The notes under the pieces are model-generated. The model searched no databases, was not told where the DNA came from, and saw nothing but the letters and a program-made list of their open reading frames with translations. From assembly GCF_008764295.1 (NCBI RefSeq), contig NZ_VTQX01000022.1:1-56908 (forward strand): a stretch of DNA of 56,908 bases, written 5' to 3'. Origin of the DNA: Bacillus methanolicus (GTDB lineage: Bacteria; Bacillota; Bacilli; Bacillales; Cytobacillaceae). Within the stretch, counting starts at the first letter, position 1; every line of letters begins with the position of its first letter. Below, piece by piece: positions 27,615 through 37,083 of the stretch. Made by a program: the position numbers and the translations under genes.

Positions 27615-28046
27615 TTATATAATTGATAGGATTTCTTCTTTTGAAGTAGCTATGTTCATAATTACATTTAGTTTTTCTTCATCTCTCAATACATCTGCAA
27701 GTGCCTGTAACATTTGGATATGGCTCACGCTATCAGTTCCACAAAGGGCGCAGACAAGTGATATAGGATCATTGGTAGGGTGCCCGAATACGACTGGTTG
27801 ACTTAATCTGATTAACGACACTCCCTTTTCTTTTGCACCAAGTTCTGGTCGTGCGTGGGGAAAGGCAATGTTTGGAGCCACTACAATATATGGCCCAACT
27901 TCTTTAAATCCCTTGACCATTGCGTCTACATAGCATTGTTCTGCTAATCCTTCGTTTACTAATAACTGACCTGCTTTTCGTATTGCATCCTCTGCATCTT
28001 TTGCTTTTACATCCAATTCAATTAACCCTTCAGTTAATGTAAGCAT
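27615..28046 (-). CDS. PTS EIIA component, mannitol/fructose-ascorbate (EIIA-2) type
   Basis: 143 residues of the PTS_EIIA_2 family, with phosphorylatable His64 in NIAFPHARPE. It takes phosphate from HPr and passes it to the EIIB encoded 14 bp downstream. First enzyme gene after the GntR regulator. RBS AAAGGGTG. Confidence 0.92.
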   Translation of the reverse strand: MLTLTEGLIELDVKAKDAEDAIRKAGQLLVNEGLAEQCYVDAMVKGFKEVGPYIVVAPNIAFPHARPELGAKEKGVSLIRLSQPVVFGHPTNDPISLVCALCGTDSVSHIQMLQALADVLRDEEKLNVIMNIATSKEEILSII

Positions 28047-28116
28047 GTTAAGTCACCCTTTCTAAGTTAATCAATGGCCAAGTAAGATTTTTCAAATATC
28101 AAAGCTCGCTGTAAAC

Positions 28117-28875
28117 TTAATTGATATGTTTTATTTTATTCCTCCCATTCAACTCAATATGGTATTGATATCGATCTCCACGGTTCGACATTTCAACTAA
28201 TTCGAATGGAGTTCCATCCTTTAAATAAGACACCCTAGTTAAATGTAGCAAGGCTGATTCCGGTGGAATTTGCAATTCAACTGCTTCCAAATCAGTAGCA
28301 ACTCTTGCTTGAATGCGTTCGTAAGCCTTCTCAAGTCGAATATTGTATTCTTCTTCCAAAGTTTCATATAATGATTCTCTTTGCAGACCTTTTTCAAGAA
28401 AGCCAGGTATAAACTTCCCACGCATATAATTAATCATGATCGCAATAGGTTCGCCATCAGAATAGCGTGTGCGCTTGAGGCAAATGACTTTCTCATTGGG
28501 AGTTAGTTTTAACTCTTCTCTTATTTTTTGAGAAGGTTCCAATTCAAGAAGTAATGTATTATCAGTGTGAATTTCTTTTCCTCTAAGTCGCATTTCTTCT
28601 GTCCAACTCGTAATCGCTCCCGCAGTTTGAACTATTTTTTTTGATTGAATAAAAGTTCCCTTTCCTTGTATTCTTTTAACCACACCTTCAGAAACTAGTT
28701 CATCAATTGTTTTTCTAACAGTAGCCCTACTGACCCCGTAAAGCTTTTCGATTTCAGATTCAATTGGTAGAGAATCTCCTTCTGACAGATTTTCTTCGAT
28801 ATAGCGCATCAACAACATTTTCAATTGCTTATACAGTGGCTGCTTTGACTTTTTATCAATGAAACTTTTACTCAT
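28117..28875 (-). CDS. GntR/HutC-family transcriptional regulator
   Basis: 252 residues. N-terminal winged HTH (about 10-75): KQPLYKQLKMLLMRYI, GDSLPIESEIEKLYGVSRATVRKTIDELVSEGVVKRIQGKGTFI. A UTRA ligand-binding domain follows (about 95-240). It is the first gene of the PTS-lactonase operon and lies directly behind a palindromic operator, suggesting autorepression relieved by a sugar-acid or sugar-phosphate effector. AGAGGTGATAGGG precedes the ATG. Confidence 0.92.
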   Translation of the reverse strand: MSKSFIDKKSKQPLYKQLKMLLMRYIEENLSEGDSLPIESEIEKLYGVSRATVRKTIDELVSEGVVKRIQGKGTFIQSKKIVQTAGAITSWTEEMRLRGKEIHTDNTLLLELEPSQKIREELKLTPNEKVICLKRTRYSDGEPIAIMINYMRGKFIPGFLEKGLQRESLYETLEEEYNIRLEKAYERIQARVATDLEAVELQIPPESALLHLTRVSYLKDGTPFELVEMSNRGDRYQYHIELNGRNKIKHIN

Positions 28876-28907
28876 TTTTCCCTATCACCTCTAAAATGAA
28901 TACCTTT

Positions 28908-28973
28908 ACATCATGATGTATTATTAATACATCCTTATATTTTCATAATACATCATAATGAATATCATTACAA
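28908..28973 (-). promoter_or_regulatory. Promoter and GntR operators of the PTS-lactonase operon
   Basis: Minus-strand promoter: -35 TTGTAA (28973-28968), 17-bp spacer, -10 TATTAT (28950-28945). Downstream is a perfect 19-bp palindrome GATGTATTATTAATACATC (28915-28933). A further TAATACATC half-site (28946-28954) covers the -10, and a palindrome ACATCATGATGT (28908-28919) overlaps the first. The repeated GATGTATTA half-sites are the likely binding sites of the adjacent GntR regulator. Confidence 0.75.
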
Positions 28974-29091
28974 GCATCGTTTTTTCAAAAATTGATCATT
29001 ATCTATACTTGCATTTAACCAAATGAATCGATATATTATCATGATCTATTCATTATTAAACTTTTCTTTCAATAGGAACGCACCCTTTAAC

Positions 29092-29159
29092 AAAAAAGAA
29101 GAAAACCTCTCTTTTGGTTTTCATTGGTCGCATACCTAGTTTGACCTAAAGAGAGATTT
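29092..29159 (-). terminator. Hairpin terminator distal to the MDR dehydrogenase gene
   Basis: AAACCTCTCTTTTGG (29103-29117) pairs with CCTAAAGAGAGATTT (29145-29159) with two mismatches, followed on the minus strand by TTTCTTCTTTTTTG. It lies about 255 bp after the dehydrogenase stop. The intervening 29160-29414 contains a short plus-strand open stretch (about 29290-29400) with no start and no recognised relative, perhaps a gene relic. Confidence 0.6.
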
Positions 29160-29414
29160 CCTTATGTACAGAAATGATATACTATTGGCCAATTTGTCCT
29201 ATCGGACGGTACTGAAAACGTCATAACAAGGGGTGCTCTTCAAAACAAGCATCTCAATTTCCTTGCTTCTCCTCATTAAAGGCATGGATACTATCTATCA
29301 AATAACGGAAAGTCATCCTTACAATTAATCGATGAACAAATGGGAGCGAAAACTTCCAGCCGTTTTTGTCATCAATTTATTTATTGCCTTCATCAGCAAT
29401 GATGTTAAGCCAGT

Positions 29415-30521
29415 TTAACTCACTCTAATCACGATTTTCCCGAAGTGATTTCTGTTCTCTAATAAAGTTTCGGCTTCAGCGATTTTTTCCAATGGAAAGA
29501 CAGCACTTACTTGAGGATTTAACTTTCCTTGCCAAACCTGCTCGGTTACTTGTAAGAAATCTTCCCAATTACCCATTGGTGCCCCTAACACTTGGCGATG
29601 CCATTGGTAAATTTCTCGAATGCTAATTTCAGGGAAATCACCTGCTGTTGCTCCAGACAGCACTAGCTTTCCCCCCATTTTTAAGCTATTTAAACTTTTC
29701 ATAAATGTAGGCTTCCCGACTGAATCGAATGCGATATCAACCCCTGCACCTGTTGTCCATTCCTTTACTTCCTTGAGCCAATCACCATTGGAATCAAACA
29801 TTGCCATTGCGCCTAATTCGAGACATCTTTTTCTTTTCTCCTCACTGCTTGCTATCCCAATAACTGTTGCCCCAGCTGCAATTGCTATATCTAATTGGGC
29901 AGAGCCAAGACCGCCGGATGCCCCAATTATCAAAACCGTATCAGAAGGCTTTATTTGTCCAACATTGACTACTCCCCTCCAAGCTGTCGTATAGACTGCC
30001 GGAATAGCCGCTGCTGTCACAGATGGAATATGGTCAGGGATGGGAATAATATTTTTAACAGGAACGACTACATACTCTGCTAATCCTCCCCATAAATGTT
30101 CGCCAATAATTTTATAATCTGGACACATGCTCGGTTCACCAGCTCTACAAAACTGGCACTCTCCACAGCCAAAGGATGGGTTTATAAGAACCCGGTCACC
30201 TTTTGTAAAGCTGTTCACTAAATTTAATGTGGTTGACCCAAATTTAACAACACGACCAACGATATCGACACCAGAAATATGTGGTAACGTTAACTTTGGC
30301 ACACCTGGTCCTTTTAACCCCTCTCGAGCAAATATATCAAGGTGATTTAATGCTGTTGCTTCTACTTTAATTAAAACCTCATGTTCACCTGGCTTTGGGA
30401 TCGGAATCTCTTCGATCTTGAGCTTCTCAGGTCCGCCATGCTCACGAATCACAACTGCTCTCATATTAAAAGGAATTTCTTCCTCTGTAAAATCTTCTTT
30501 TTCTATACTAAAATTGGCCAT
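29415..30521 (-). CDS. Zinc-type alcohol dehydrogenase / quinone oxidoreductase-like MDR protein
   Basis: 368 residues, medium-chain dehydrogenase/reductase. Structural-zinc cysteines occur in CGECQFCRAGEPSMC (about 122-136), the nucleotide-binding fold has GASGGLGSAQLDIA (about 205-218), and the N-terminal GroES-like domain contains IREHGGPEKLKIEEIPIP. NADP(H)- or NAD(H)-dependent; substrate unknown. RBS GAGGAGG. It has no obvious operon partner. Confidence 0.87.
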   Translation of the reverse strand: MANFSIEKEDFTEEEIPFNMRAVVIREHGGPEKLKIEEIPIPKPGEHEVLIKVEATALNHLDIFAREGLKGPGVPKLTLPHISGVDIVGRVVKFGSTTLNLVNSFTKGDRVLINPSFGCGECQFCRAGEPSMCPDYKIIGEHLWGGLAEYVVVPVKNIIPIPDHIPSVTAAAIPAVYTTAWRGVVNVGQIKPSDTVLIIGASGGLGSAQLDIAIAAGATVIGIASSEEKRKRCLELGAMAMFDSNGDWLKEVKEWTTGAGVDIAFDSVGKPTFMKSLNSLKMGGKLVLSGATAGDFPEISIREIYQWHRQVLGAPMGNWEDFLQVTEQVWQGKLNPQVSAVFPLEKIAEAETLLENRNHFGKIVIRVS

Positions 30522-31276
30522 ATATGCTCCTCCTCATATCCTTCATGATTTCTTTATGAAGCCAAGTCAAATTCATCATTGTCCAGACGAACTGACTTGA
30601 AAAGAATATAGTTTCATTACGATATTCATGATGAACTTGCTGTTGTTTATCTTTAAAAGCGGTATACATGCGAAAAACGATAGTCCTGACGGCTAAACAC
30701 AGCTATGTTTTTCTCTTTTGAGCGAAAATCTGTCTGATGTGCAAATTTGATTTATCTAATCCGGTTGGGAGATATTCCTGTTGAAAAATATAATTGCTTA
30801 ATCTATATAAAACAGGTACGTTTCTTCCTGTTCTATCCTCTGTTTTTTGTATGTTTATTCCATAAGGGGAAGGTGCGTGGTGGGCAACAATTTTTTTGAT
30901 ACTTTAGCAATTGGAACATGGGGAACTGAACGCCATGAAAGGGGAATACCCCCAACCCATGACTAAAATTAGGAAAACTACCTTTATTCGAATATCTATA
31001 ATTTAATTGTATATTTTCTGCAGCTGGTTCAATATTCACCGATGGAGGAGACACTTTAGAATGCTAGAGTTCATTTGAAACGAGCTTTTTATTGAACACA
31101 AGCAATCCCTAGTCGATTGATTAGAGCCTGAATATATTCGCTTCATTCTTGCATCATTAAATAATCAGTTCATAAGCCTAATCGATTTTATTGTCCAAAG
31201 CGCTTACATCCATTTTTGCTTATTCGGAAAAAACAAGATTCACACATTAAATTTCTCAAGTATTAAACAACTTCCC
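30522..31276. other. Long intergenic region, no confident gene
   Basis: Contains a copy of the dispersed motif CAGCTATGTTTTTC at 30700-30713. On the minus strand at 30833-31054 there is a 73-codon patch rich in proline and aromatic residues that looks weakly coding but lacks an RBS and any recognised family. The area resembles decayed sequence. Confidence 0.4.
30700..30713 (+). repeat. Dispersed motif CAGCTATGTTTTTC, copy 2
   Basis: Identical over 14 bp to the copy at 49622-49635, in the gene-poor gap after the MDR dehydrogenase. Confidence 0.5.
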
Positions 31277-31352
31277 AAAAAAGAAAATAGGAGCTAGAGT
31301 ATTAAAAGAGTGGCTACGATTTACTTGCCTTCATATTAGTTCTCTCTAGCTC
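31277..31352 (-). terminator. Terminator-like inverted repeat of peptide-transport operon 3
   Basis: GAGCTAGAG (31291-31299) pairs with CTCTAGCTC (31344-31352). The loop is long (44 nt). On the minus strand it is followed by CTATTTTCTTTTTTGGG. It lies 13 bp after the hydrolase stop. Confidence 0.55.
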
Positions 31353-31365
31353 GGCTTCTTCCTTT

Positions 31366-32199
31366 TTAGGAGTTATTTTGCAAAAACTCTCGGACTAGCT
31401 CTAAATATTTTTCATTCTCCTCGTTTTGCGGGGAATGGCCACTGTTTTCAAAAATTACAAGCTTTGAGTTTGGAATTTTTTCAGCAATTAACTCAGAGCA
31501 AACAACCGGCGTAATCCAATCATGTCTCCCGACTGTAACAAGTGTAGGGACTGATATTTTGTGCAAATCTGGAACTAAGTTAAAATTCGGCTTATTGTAT
31601 CTAAAGGCATAGTTATGAGTTTCATACCGATAATAAATCGAATCGATTCTCTTTTTAACGGCCTCTTCATCAAATTTCACTGTATAAAGTGGTTGAATAG
31701 CGGTAAACATCTCTTTTAATTCTTCATTTGACTCTACTTTTCCATCGAAAAGGCGGCGAATTCCTGCTTCTGTAATCCCAGGCAAATCGCTTTCCAGTGC
31801 TTGATCAACGGAAAGATGATCAAATTCACTATTGGCAGCAGTGTCTCTTAGTAAAACATGGGTCACGCTATCAGGATACCTAAGGACATATTCAAGGGTA
31901 AGAAAGCCGCCATATGAACCTCCTAATATTTTGATTGGCGCGCCAACGAGTTCCTTTCTCAATGCTTCGATATCGGCAGTCCACTGTTCATGGGTAAAGG
32001 GTGGTTTTCCTTCAGAACGTCCCGATCCTCTCATATCCATAAATATCAATCGATATTGATCACCAAGAGGTGAAAATGCTTTAATATCACTGCGACAATC
32101 CCCTAATCCAGGTGCACCATGAATAAAAAAGATTGTTTCTCCATCAGGATTCCCATGAACTTCGTAATATAATTGATTATCATTAATCGTTATAAACAA
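31366..32199 (-). CDS. Alpha/beta hydrolase, proline iminopeptidase-like (S33)
   Basis: 277 residues. Oxyanion segment FIHGAPGLGD, MDMRGSGRSEG, nucleophile elbow GGSYGG with Ser95, acid in VGRHDWITP, and base His in NSGHSPQNEE. This is the pattern of proline iminopeptidases, which release N-terminal proline from peptides. It ends a peptide-uptake operon, which fits cytoplasmic peptide breakdown. The start codon is TTG at 32199, 9 nt after AGGGAG. A general esterase function cannot be excluded. Confidence 0.82.
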   Translation of the reverse strand: MFITINDNQLYYEVHGNPDGETIFFIHGAPGLGDCRSDIKAFSPLGDQYRLIFMDMRGSGRSEGKPPFTHEQWTADIEALRKELVGAPIKILGGSYGGFLTLEYVLRYPDSVTHVLLRDTAANSEFDHLSVDQALESDLPGITEAGIRRLFDGKVESNEELKEMFTAIQPLYTVKFDEEAVKKRIDSIYYRYETHNYAFRYNKPNFNLVPDLHKISVPTLVTVGRHDWITPVVCSELIAEKIPNSKLVIFENSGHSPQNEENEKYLELVREFLQNNS

Positions 32200-32217
32200 A
32201 ATATTTAGCTCCCTTCG

Positions 32218-33111
32218 TTATTTCTTTACATATTTTGGATCGAGCGCATCACGCAGACCGTCACCTAAGAAATTATAGGCAAGAACAACAATGGTTATCG
32301 CTGCTCCTGGTAATATTCCTAATACAGGTGCAGTCCAAATATATTGCTGTGAATTTTGCAGCATATTTCCCCATGTCGGAGTAGGTGGCTGAATCCCCAA
32401 CCCTAAATAACTAATTGCACTTTCCGTCAAAATCGCCGCTGCAATTGTTAATGTACCTGAAACGATAATAGATGGTATGATTTGGGGAATAATGTATTTC
32501 GTTAAGATCCGAATACTTCTTGCCCCCGATGCATTAGCCGCTTCTACAAACTCGTATTCCTTCCACTTTAATGTCTCACCGTAAACAACCCTGGCAATTT
32601 CCATCCAGCCGCATAAGGCAATGACGATAACGACCATGACTGGGCTTGTACCAAGAACTGTTAATGCAACGAGAACAAAGAAAAAGTTAGGGATCGCCAT
32701 CATTGCTTCCGTTATCCTCATTAAGACTGATTCAACAAATTTGCCAAAATAACCGGCGCACGCTCCGACCAATGTCCCGATCAGTAAAGCAAACAACATA
32801 GCTGCCAATCCGACTAGCAAAGTAACTCTTCCACCGTGAAGCATTCTTGCAAAAACATCTCTACTTAGATCATCTGTTCCAAAGGGATGCTGTAAAGACC
32901 AGCCTGCTAAAGAGCCGACTTCCTGCAATTCTTCTGGATTAACCGTCCAAAAAATGGGTCCTAAAAAAACGATTAGGTGTAAGAATATGAGGAACCATAA
33001 TGAAAAATAAGCGATCTTATTTTGTTTTAATCGCGTAAAGATCGTGTCTTTACTTTGCTTTGCTTTTGTCATTGTTTTGCTTCCATAATCTTGATTTGTT
33101 GATACCTCCAT
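32218..33111 (-). CDS. Peptide ABC transporter permease (DppC type), system 3
   Basis: 297 residues, OppC-type permease: helix IAYFSLWFLIFLHLIVFLGPIFW, motif HPFGTDDLSRDVFARMLHGGRVTL, about six spans, EAA-type loop TESAISYLGLGIQPPTPTWG, C-terminal LGDGLRDALDPKY. It lies 17 bp after the DppB-type gene and 18 bp before the hydrolase gene. Confidence 0.93.
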   Translation of the reverse strand: MEVSTNQDYGSKTMTKAKQSKDTIFTRLKQNKIAYFSLWFLIFLHLIVFLGPIFWTVNPEELQEVGSLAGWSLQHPFGTDDLSRDVFARMLHGGRVTLLVGLAAMLFALLIGTLVGACAGYFGKFVESVLMRITEAMMAIPNFFFVLVALTVLGTSPVMVVIVIALCGWMEIARVVYGETLKWKEYEFVEAANASGARSIRILTKYIIPQIIPSIIVSGTLTIAAAILTESAISYLGLGIQPPTPTWGNMLQNSQQYIWTAPVLGILPGAAITIVVLAYNFLGDGLRDALDPKYVKK

Positions 33112-33128
33112 TTTCCCACCCCCATTAT

Positions 33129-34076
33129 TTATACATTTTTAACGCGTGGATCAATACGAGAATAAATAAGGTCTACAATCAAATTACAAAGCACAACAAC
33201 AACTGTAATAACTACTGTAACCCCCATTACGAGTGGATAATCCCTTCCTCTTGCCGCCTCTAAAATAAGTGTCCCAATCCCTGTCCATCCAAAAATCGCT
33301 TCGGTAATAACAGCTCCGCTTAGAAGTCTTGGAATTAGTACACCAATGATTGTAACTACTGGAATTAATGCATTTCTCAGTGCATGTACATATAAAACGA
33401 TTGATTCTTTAGCCCCTTTTGCGCGAGCAGTACGAATATAATTTTGAGATATAACCTCCAGCATTGAAGAGCGGGTAAAGCGAACAATATTAGGAAGAAC
33501 AGTAGTTGTTAAAATTAGTACTGGCATAATTAAATGAGAAATCCAGCCCCAGAAATTAAAATCCGCACCACGAGCACCAACTCCAGAAGATGGCAGCCAT
33601 CCAAGGTTAATAGAAAATAAAAGAATGAGCATGAGTCCAAGCCAAAACGCAGGAACTGATAAGCCAAGGACGCTAAAGAAATTAATGACATGATCCTGAG
33701 CCTTTCCTCGCTTTATAGCTGAAATGACCCCAAATAATATTCCAATCGTAATCGAGAGAATTATTGTAAATACTGTTAACTCAATCGTATACGGAAGACG
33801 TTCTGCAATTCGTTGAACAACCGGTTCACTTGATGTAAAAGAAACACCGAGATCACCCTTAAGAGCATTCGTTATCCAATCAATATAGCGAATGTGGATG
33901 GGCTGATCTAATCCTAACTTTTCCACCATTGCTTGCCTTTCCTCTGGAGATGCATCCATTCTCATCGTGCTTGCTGGACCACCAGGAGCTAGATTGATTA
34001 GAAAAAAAGTGATGATCGTGACGATCAAAAGTAGAATCGCACTTTGTCCTAATCGATTTAGTAAAAATCTAAGCAC
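33129..34076 (-). CDS. Peptide ABC transporter permease (DppB type), system 3
   Basis: About 315 residues: N-terminal RFLLNRLGQSAILLLIVTIITFFLI, then NLAPGGPAS, six helices, coupling region TARAKGAKESIVLYVHALRNALIPV, FGWTGIGTLILEAA, C-terminal SRIDPRVKNV. A GTG at 34076 preceded by GGGGG at 7-nt spacing is preferred; the frame opens 20 codons earlier at an ATG with a non-permease-like leader. Confidence 0.92.
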   Translation of the reverse strand: MLRFLLNRLGQSAILLLIVTIITFFLINLAPGGPASTMRMDASPEERQAMVEKLGLDQPIHIRYIDWITNALKGDLGVSFTSSEPVVQRIAERLPYTIELTVFTIILSITIGILFGVISAIKRGKAQDHVINFFSVLGLSVPAFWLGLMLILLFSINLGWLPSSGVGARGADFNFWGWISHLIMPVLILTTTVLPNIVRFTRSSMLEVISQNYIRTARAKGAKESIVLYVHALRNALIPVVTIIGVLIPRLLSGAVITEAIFGWTGIGTLILEAARGRDYPLVMGVTVVITVVVVLCNLIVDLIYSRIDPRVKNV

Positions 34077-34153
34077 TTCATCGCCCCCTGAATACTTCTT
34101 ATTAGGAATAGAAGTGTGCATTACGCACACCTCCACCCCTTCATTCGTTTATT

Positions 34154-35788
34154 CTATTCTTCAATGTACCACTCATGGATATAGTGAAGTGCATCTCCAA
34201 ACGCTAAATCTGGAACACCTTTAAGTTTGTCAATCCGCACTTGTGCTTCTTGTGGATACCAAAGGAAGATATACGGTAATTCCTCTGCCATTAGTTTCTG
34301 CGCTTCAATATAAATCTTTTTACGCTCTTCTACATCACTTGTTTGAGCTCCTTGATCTAATAGCTTGTCTAACTCAGGATTTTGATAATGTGGAATATTA
34401 TTTCCTTTCACATTTGCCGAATGCATATACGCAGATAAATCAGGGTCCGCCGGATATCTCCACCAATTTAAGCTCATTTCATAATTACGATTGACTACAA
34501 CATCCTGAATCATAGCGTTCCATTCCATCGCATTTAATTTGACATCAAGACCAATTTTTACCAGATACTGTTGTACCATTTGCGAAACAGCCTCTAAATC
34601 ACCTTGAATACCAATTTTAAAATCGATTGAAAACGGTTCTCCATCTTTGTCAACAATTCCGTCCCCATCTGTATCGGTCCAACCTGCTTCAGCAAGAAGC
34701 TCTTTCGCTTTTTCAGGATCATAATCATATCGTGCGACATCGTCTGTATAATACTCTTCAAGCGCTGGAGCAATTCCCGCATCAGCAATCGTTCCATATC
34801 CTTTTAGTACCGTATCAATGATATTTTGTCTGTCAATTGCATGAAGGATAGCTTGCTTCACTCGCTTATCTTGATATTTTTCTTCTTCATGATTGACAAT
34901 GATCCAAAAGAATCTTGGAGTCTCTCTACCAAAGACACTTACTCCTTCTGCTTGTTCAATTCGCTCGATCGATGCCAAATCATCGAGAGCAAAGATGGAA
35001 AGCTCACCACTTAAAATTTGGGCGACATGTGTATTTACATCTGGTAATACCTTATATTCAATTTCATCAAGTAAACCAACATCTCCATAAAAATCATCAT
35101 TTCTCTCTAATACTACACTTTGTCCTGAAGTATAACTCTTCAGTTTATATGCCCCTGTTCCCACTGGATTCACTTTGTTAAAGGATGTTAACTCCCAAGG
35201 ATCCTCGCCTTCAAAAATATGTTTCGGGACGATCTCCGTGTTGAAGCTTAAATAAGCAGGTAGCGCTGCAACAGGGCTTTCCATAATGAACTTAACCTCA
35301 TAATCATTCACTACTTGAACCTCTTTCACCTTTTGGAAGTAAGATGAATTATTCGCTCCAAGCTCAGCATTCAAGACTATTTCATTAAACGTATATGCAA
35401 CATCTTCAGCTGTAAACTTTTCTCCATCATGCCATAAAACATCATCTCGTAAATAAAAGGTCCATTCTAATTCATCATCTGATGTTTCCCATTTAGTTGC
35501 TAAATCTGGTGAAGGTGCTAAATCCTTTCCAGGTTGTGTTAGTCCAGAAAATAAAACTCTGTTTACAACATTCGATTCAGCATAAGCATTTGGATGCCAC
35601 GGGTTAAACGTTGGATCGGCCACGATCGGGATGGAAACTTTTCCACCTTTTTTAGGATCACTTCCTGTTCCTTCTCCCTCACTTTGTTCACCACTGCTAT
35701 TTGAGCTATCTCCTCCGTAAGAACATCCTGCAAGAAGGAGGAAGAATACTAAAATAACACTCATAAATCTCCATTTTTTTGTTTTCAT
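34154..35788 (-). CDS. Peptide ABC transporter substrate-binding lipoprotein, system 3
   Basis: 544 residues, SBP_bac_5 family, lipobox LAGC (Cys about 22) followed by a Gly/Ser/Glu-rich linker. Contains IPIVADPTFNPWHPNAYAES and WETSDDELEWTFYLRDDVLWHDGEKF typical of DppA/OppA proteins. It lies downstream of the dipeptidase gene rather than first in the operon, and probably binds dipeptides that the M19 enzyme hydrolyses. Confidence 0.92.
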   Translation of the reverse strand: MKTKKWRFMSVILVFFLLLAGCSYGGDSSNSSGEQSEGEGTGSDPKKGGKVSIPIVADPTFNPWHPNAYAESNVVNRVLFSGLTQPGKDLAPSPDLATKWETSDDELEWTFYLRDDVLWHDGEKFTAEDVAYTFNEIVLNAELGANNSSYFQKVKEVQVVNDYEVKFIMESPVAALPAYLSFNTEIVPKHIFEGEDPWELTSFNKVNPVGTGAYKLKSYTSGQSVVLERNDDFYGDVGLLDEIEYKVLPDVNTHVAQILSGELSIFALDDLASIERIEQAEGVSVFGRETPRFFWIIVNHEEEKYQDKRVKQAILHAIDRQNIIDTVLKGYGTIADAGIAPALEEYYTDDVARYDYDPEKAKELLAEAGWTDTDGDGIVDKDGEPFSIDFKIGIQGDLEAVSQMVQQYLVKIGLDVKLNAMEWNAMIQDVVVNRNYEMSLNWWRYPADPDLSAYMHSANVKGNNIPHYQNPELDKLLDQGAQTSDVEERKKIYIEAQKLMAEELPYIFLWYPQEAQVRIDKLKGVPDLAFGDALHYIHEWYIEE

Positions 35789-35813
35789 CTCTATCTATCC
35801 TCTCTAAAGATAA

Positions 35814-37037
35814 TTATTTTGCCCAAGTAGCTTCAAGCACTCTCAAAATATTCGCCCCTGCAACTTTTCGAATATCCTCACGGCTGTAACCTTTTTTAAC
35901 TAACCAGCGAATAATATTCGGAAAGCATTCAGCAGGATTCTCTAGGCCTTTCACATACTCGACTTTCGGATAGCTGTTTGCTCCATGTGAACTTTTGATA
36001 GAAAGCTGGCCTGATAAAAGATCGTGGATTCCCACATGGTCACCAAAAAGAGTGTCAGGGCCAAATGCAACATGGTCAATACCTACTAAGTTTGCAACAT
36101 ATTCAAAATGTTCCATGTAAGATTCAATGCTATGAGTTAGGTTATTGGGCGTAATCGTTGTATGTGGTGCTGCCTCAATTGCGATTACCCCTCCCTTTTC
36201 TGCACAAGCTTTTATAACATCGTCTGGCTTTAGACGTTTCGTATCCCATAATGCTCTTGCTCCAGCATGGTTAATCGTAACTGGTTTTTCACTTGCTTCA
36301 ATGGTGTCTAATGACGTCTTATCTCCAGCATGTGAAACGTCAATCGTAATCCCGAGCTGATTCATCCGTCTAACTGCTTGCTTTCCAAAAACGGTCAAAC
36401 CCCCGTCATTAGGTTCCCTTAAACCAGAACCCAATTGATTCGCCTCAGAATAAACAACTCCCATTGTTCTAATACCAAAACCATATAAAATGTCTAATCT
36501 ATCAAGCTCATTTTCAATCATTGTGCAAGATTCTAACGCTCCAACGAAGGCAATTTTCCTCTCTTTCTTCGCACGATATAAATCGGAAATGCGCTCCGCT
36601 TTAATGACCATATCCTGATGAGCAATATCACTGAAACGAATACCAATATCATGAATAACATCTGACCATTTCCAGCCAGCTTTCGACGTAATCATCGCTG
36701 TTCCATCCATGAAATTTTCAAAAATCACATCCAACCCTGATTGACTTAATGCCTCAAAGCCTGTCCAATCACGACCATGATGTCTAAATTCATAAAATTC
36801 TTCTAGTTTCTCTGGCATCACAAATGTATGCTCATGCATAGAAATGATATAGTCTTCCTCTAGTATTTGCTGAACCGTTTCTTCTTGAGTTTCTGATACA
36901 GGATATGTGTAAGGTTCTACACGATCGTTTTCTTTTGATAGTTTGAACTCCTTATAGTCGGTTCCAGGTTCTAAGTATTGAAATGATTTATATCCATCAT
37001 AGATTTTTTGATTTCCTTGCTTAATCGTCTTTGTCAT
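35814..37037 (-). CDS. Membrane-dipeptidase-family (M19) dipeptidase
   Basis: 407 residues, amidohydrolase-type barrel. The metal-binding HxH is His68/His70 (SMHEHTF), a bridging Glu is probably in GALESCTMI, and IDVSHAGDKT and INHAGARALWD supply the further histidines of the M19 site. No signal peptide, so it is cytoplasmic. M19 enzymes cleave dipeptides, including those with C-terminal D-residues, which suits the use of murein-derived dipeptides. It lies between the ATPase and binding-protein genes, 26 bp before the latter. Confidence 0.88.
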   Translation of the reverse strand: MTKTIKQGNQKIYDGYKSFQYLEPGTDYKEFKLSKENDRVEPYTYPVSETQEETVQQILEEDYIISMHEHTFVMPEKLEEFYEFRHHGRDWTGFEALSQSGLDVIFENFMDGTAMITSKAGWKWSDVIHDIGIRFSDIAHQDMVIKAERISDLYRAKKERKIAFVGALESCTMIENELDRLDILYGFGIRTMGVVYSEANQLGSGLREPNDGGLTVFGKQAVRRMNQLGITIDVSHAGDKTSLDTIEASEKPVTINHAGARALWDTKRLKPDDVIKACAEKGGVIAIEAAPHTTITPNNLTHSIESYMEHFEYVANLVGIDHVAFGPDTLFGDHVGIHDLLSGQLSIKSSHGANSYPKVEYVKGLENPAECFPNIIRWLVKKGYSREDIRKVAGANILRVLEATWAK

Positions 37038-37083
37038 TTCATAAACCCCTTTACTTTTTTATAAATCCGAAGATTCAATCAAT

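Noticed and set aside
30833..31054. Proline-rich 73-codon minus-strand reading frame
   Set aside because: No RBS and no recognisable family; kept only as a note within the intergenic region.
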